From Planctomycetales bacterium (lineage in GTDB: Bacteria; Planctomycetota; Phycisphaerae; SM23-33), in contig JAUVIQ010000169.1 of NCBI GenBank assembly GCA_030592655.1, positions 1 to 6,799 of the forward strand: DNA of 6,799 nt. The letters are read 5' to 3'. Shown here one piece after another: positions 6,261 through 6,799 of the stretch. Under the pieces are notes generated by a model. The model saw only the letters and a program-made list of their open reading frames with translations. It did no database searches and was not told the origin of the DNA. Made by a program: the position numbers and the translations under genes. How positions within the stretch are numbered: the first letter of the stretch is position 1; every line of letters begins with the position of its first letter.

Positions 6261-6277
6261 TAAAGCATCAGCGCAGT

Positions 6278-6799
6278 ATGGAAAGTCAAGAATACATCCT
6301 GCAAGCGTCCGGTTTGCACAAGTCCTTTGGTTCGGGGCAGGTGGCTGAGCACGTTCTGCGCGGGCTTGACCTGCGTGTTCGTCGTGGCGAGTTCCTGGCT
6401 GTGATGGGCCCGAGCGGGTGCGGAAAGAGCACGCTTTTGCATCTTCTGGGCCTGATGTCCGGGCCGGACGAGGGAAGCGTCATCATCGACGACCTCGACA
6501 CGACAGGTCTGGGCGAGCCTGGGCGGGCCGGACTGCGCAGGCGGAAAATCGGATTCGTCTTCCAGCGGTTCAACCTTATCAGCGTGCTGAGCGGATACGA
6601 TAATATCGCGCTGTCGCTTCGGATTCGCGGGATGGACACCAGCCGGACAAGCGAACTGCTCCGCGCGATGGGCGTAGAAGCAGTAGCCCGTAAAAAACCG
6701 TTCCAGATGTCCATAGGCCAACAGCAGCGTCTGGCCGTGGCGCGGGCGATAGCGCATAAGCACGATATTCTCATTGCCGACGAGCCGACCGGAAGCCTC
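6278..6799 (+). CDS. MacB/LolD-type ABC transporter ATP-binding protein (3' end beyond window)
   Basis: 174 codons of a nucleotide-binding protein that should energise the upstream permease at the cytoplasmic face. Visible motifs: Walker A GPSGCGKST (44-52), Q-loop FVFQRFNLI (93-101, Gln96), a variant signature MSIGQQQR (144-151) and Walker B ILIADEP (164-170, catalytic Glu169), followed by TGSL as in the MacB/LolD group (usually TGSLD or TGNLD). The family is about 220-250 aa, so some 50-75 residues lie beyond the edge. The start ATG fits the family N-terminus; no good Shine-Dalgarno precedes it. Oddity: the ABC signature has Ile146 in place of the first Gly of SGGQ, while Ser145 and the second Gly (147) are kept. 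Confidence 0.94.
   Translation, partial: MESQEYILQASGLHKSFGSGQVAEHVLRGLDLRVRRGEFLAVMGPSGCGKSTLLHLLGLMSGPDEGSVIIDDLDTTGLGEPGRAGLRRRKIGFVFQRFNLISVLSGYDNIALSLRIRGMDTSRTSELLRAMGVEAVARKKPFQMSIGQQQRLAVARAIAHKHDILIADEPTGSL

Noticed and set aside
6245..6763. 172-aa and 162-aa minus-strand open frames opposite the ATPase
   Set aside because: The plus strand has Walker A, Q-loop, signature and Walker B in order up to the window edge.

Overview
The window looks like a chromosomal segment from a bacterium of the PVC group, most likely a planctomycete (possibly Phycisphaerae/Sedimentisphaerales-like). This is an inference from three things: exported proteins that combine a weak HEAT-like segment with a C-terminal 'FGPDPxKWKKWW' motif, intergenic DNA carrying repeat types I associate with those genomes, and weak or absent Shine-Dalgarno sequences at several starts. 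No rRNA, tRNA, CRISPR array or phage gene is visible.

Layout. The window is divergent around an intergenic region of about 350 bp (4672-5018). Leftward (minus strand) run three tandem paralogous genes for exported proteins of about 430 aa (starts at 4671, 3382 and 2084). Each junction between them is a 4-base ATGA stop/start overlap, so they are almost certainly one translationally coupled operon. After a 43-bp gap comes the 5' part of ilvD (dihydroxy-acid dehydratase, start 763), cut by the left edge. Rightward (plus strand) run an FtsX/MacB-type ABC permease (5019-6227) and, 50 bp later, its ATP-binding partner (6278 to the right edge, truncated after Walker B).

The divergent intergenic region is the most structured non-coding DNA here. 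It holds a complete 120-bp MITE-like element (4744-4863) with perfect 18-bp terminal inverted repeats and a perfect 9-bp target-site duplication. Inside are two mirrored hairpin units whose differences are compensatory. On its left the element abuts a good sigma70-like promoter for the paralog operon, and the -35 box overlaps the duplicated target site. To the right lie a T-rich tract and a 7-bp tandem repeat (CAATCGG x 4.9) that ends one base before the permease ATG.

Functionally, the permease and ATPase should form a MacB/LolCDE-like ABC machine. IlvD acts in branched-chain amino-acid synthesis. The three exported paralogs are unassigned; their conserved architecture (signal peptide, TTKP-type linker, beta-rich middle, RHRRY...LLKH motif, HEAT-like segment, WKKW tail) and tandem triplication are the main protein-level novelty.
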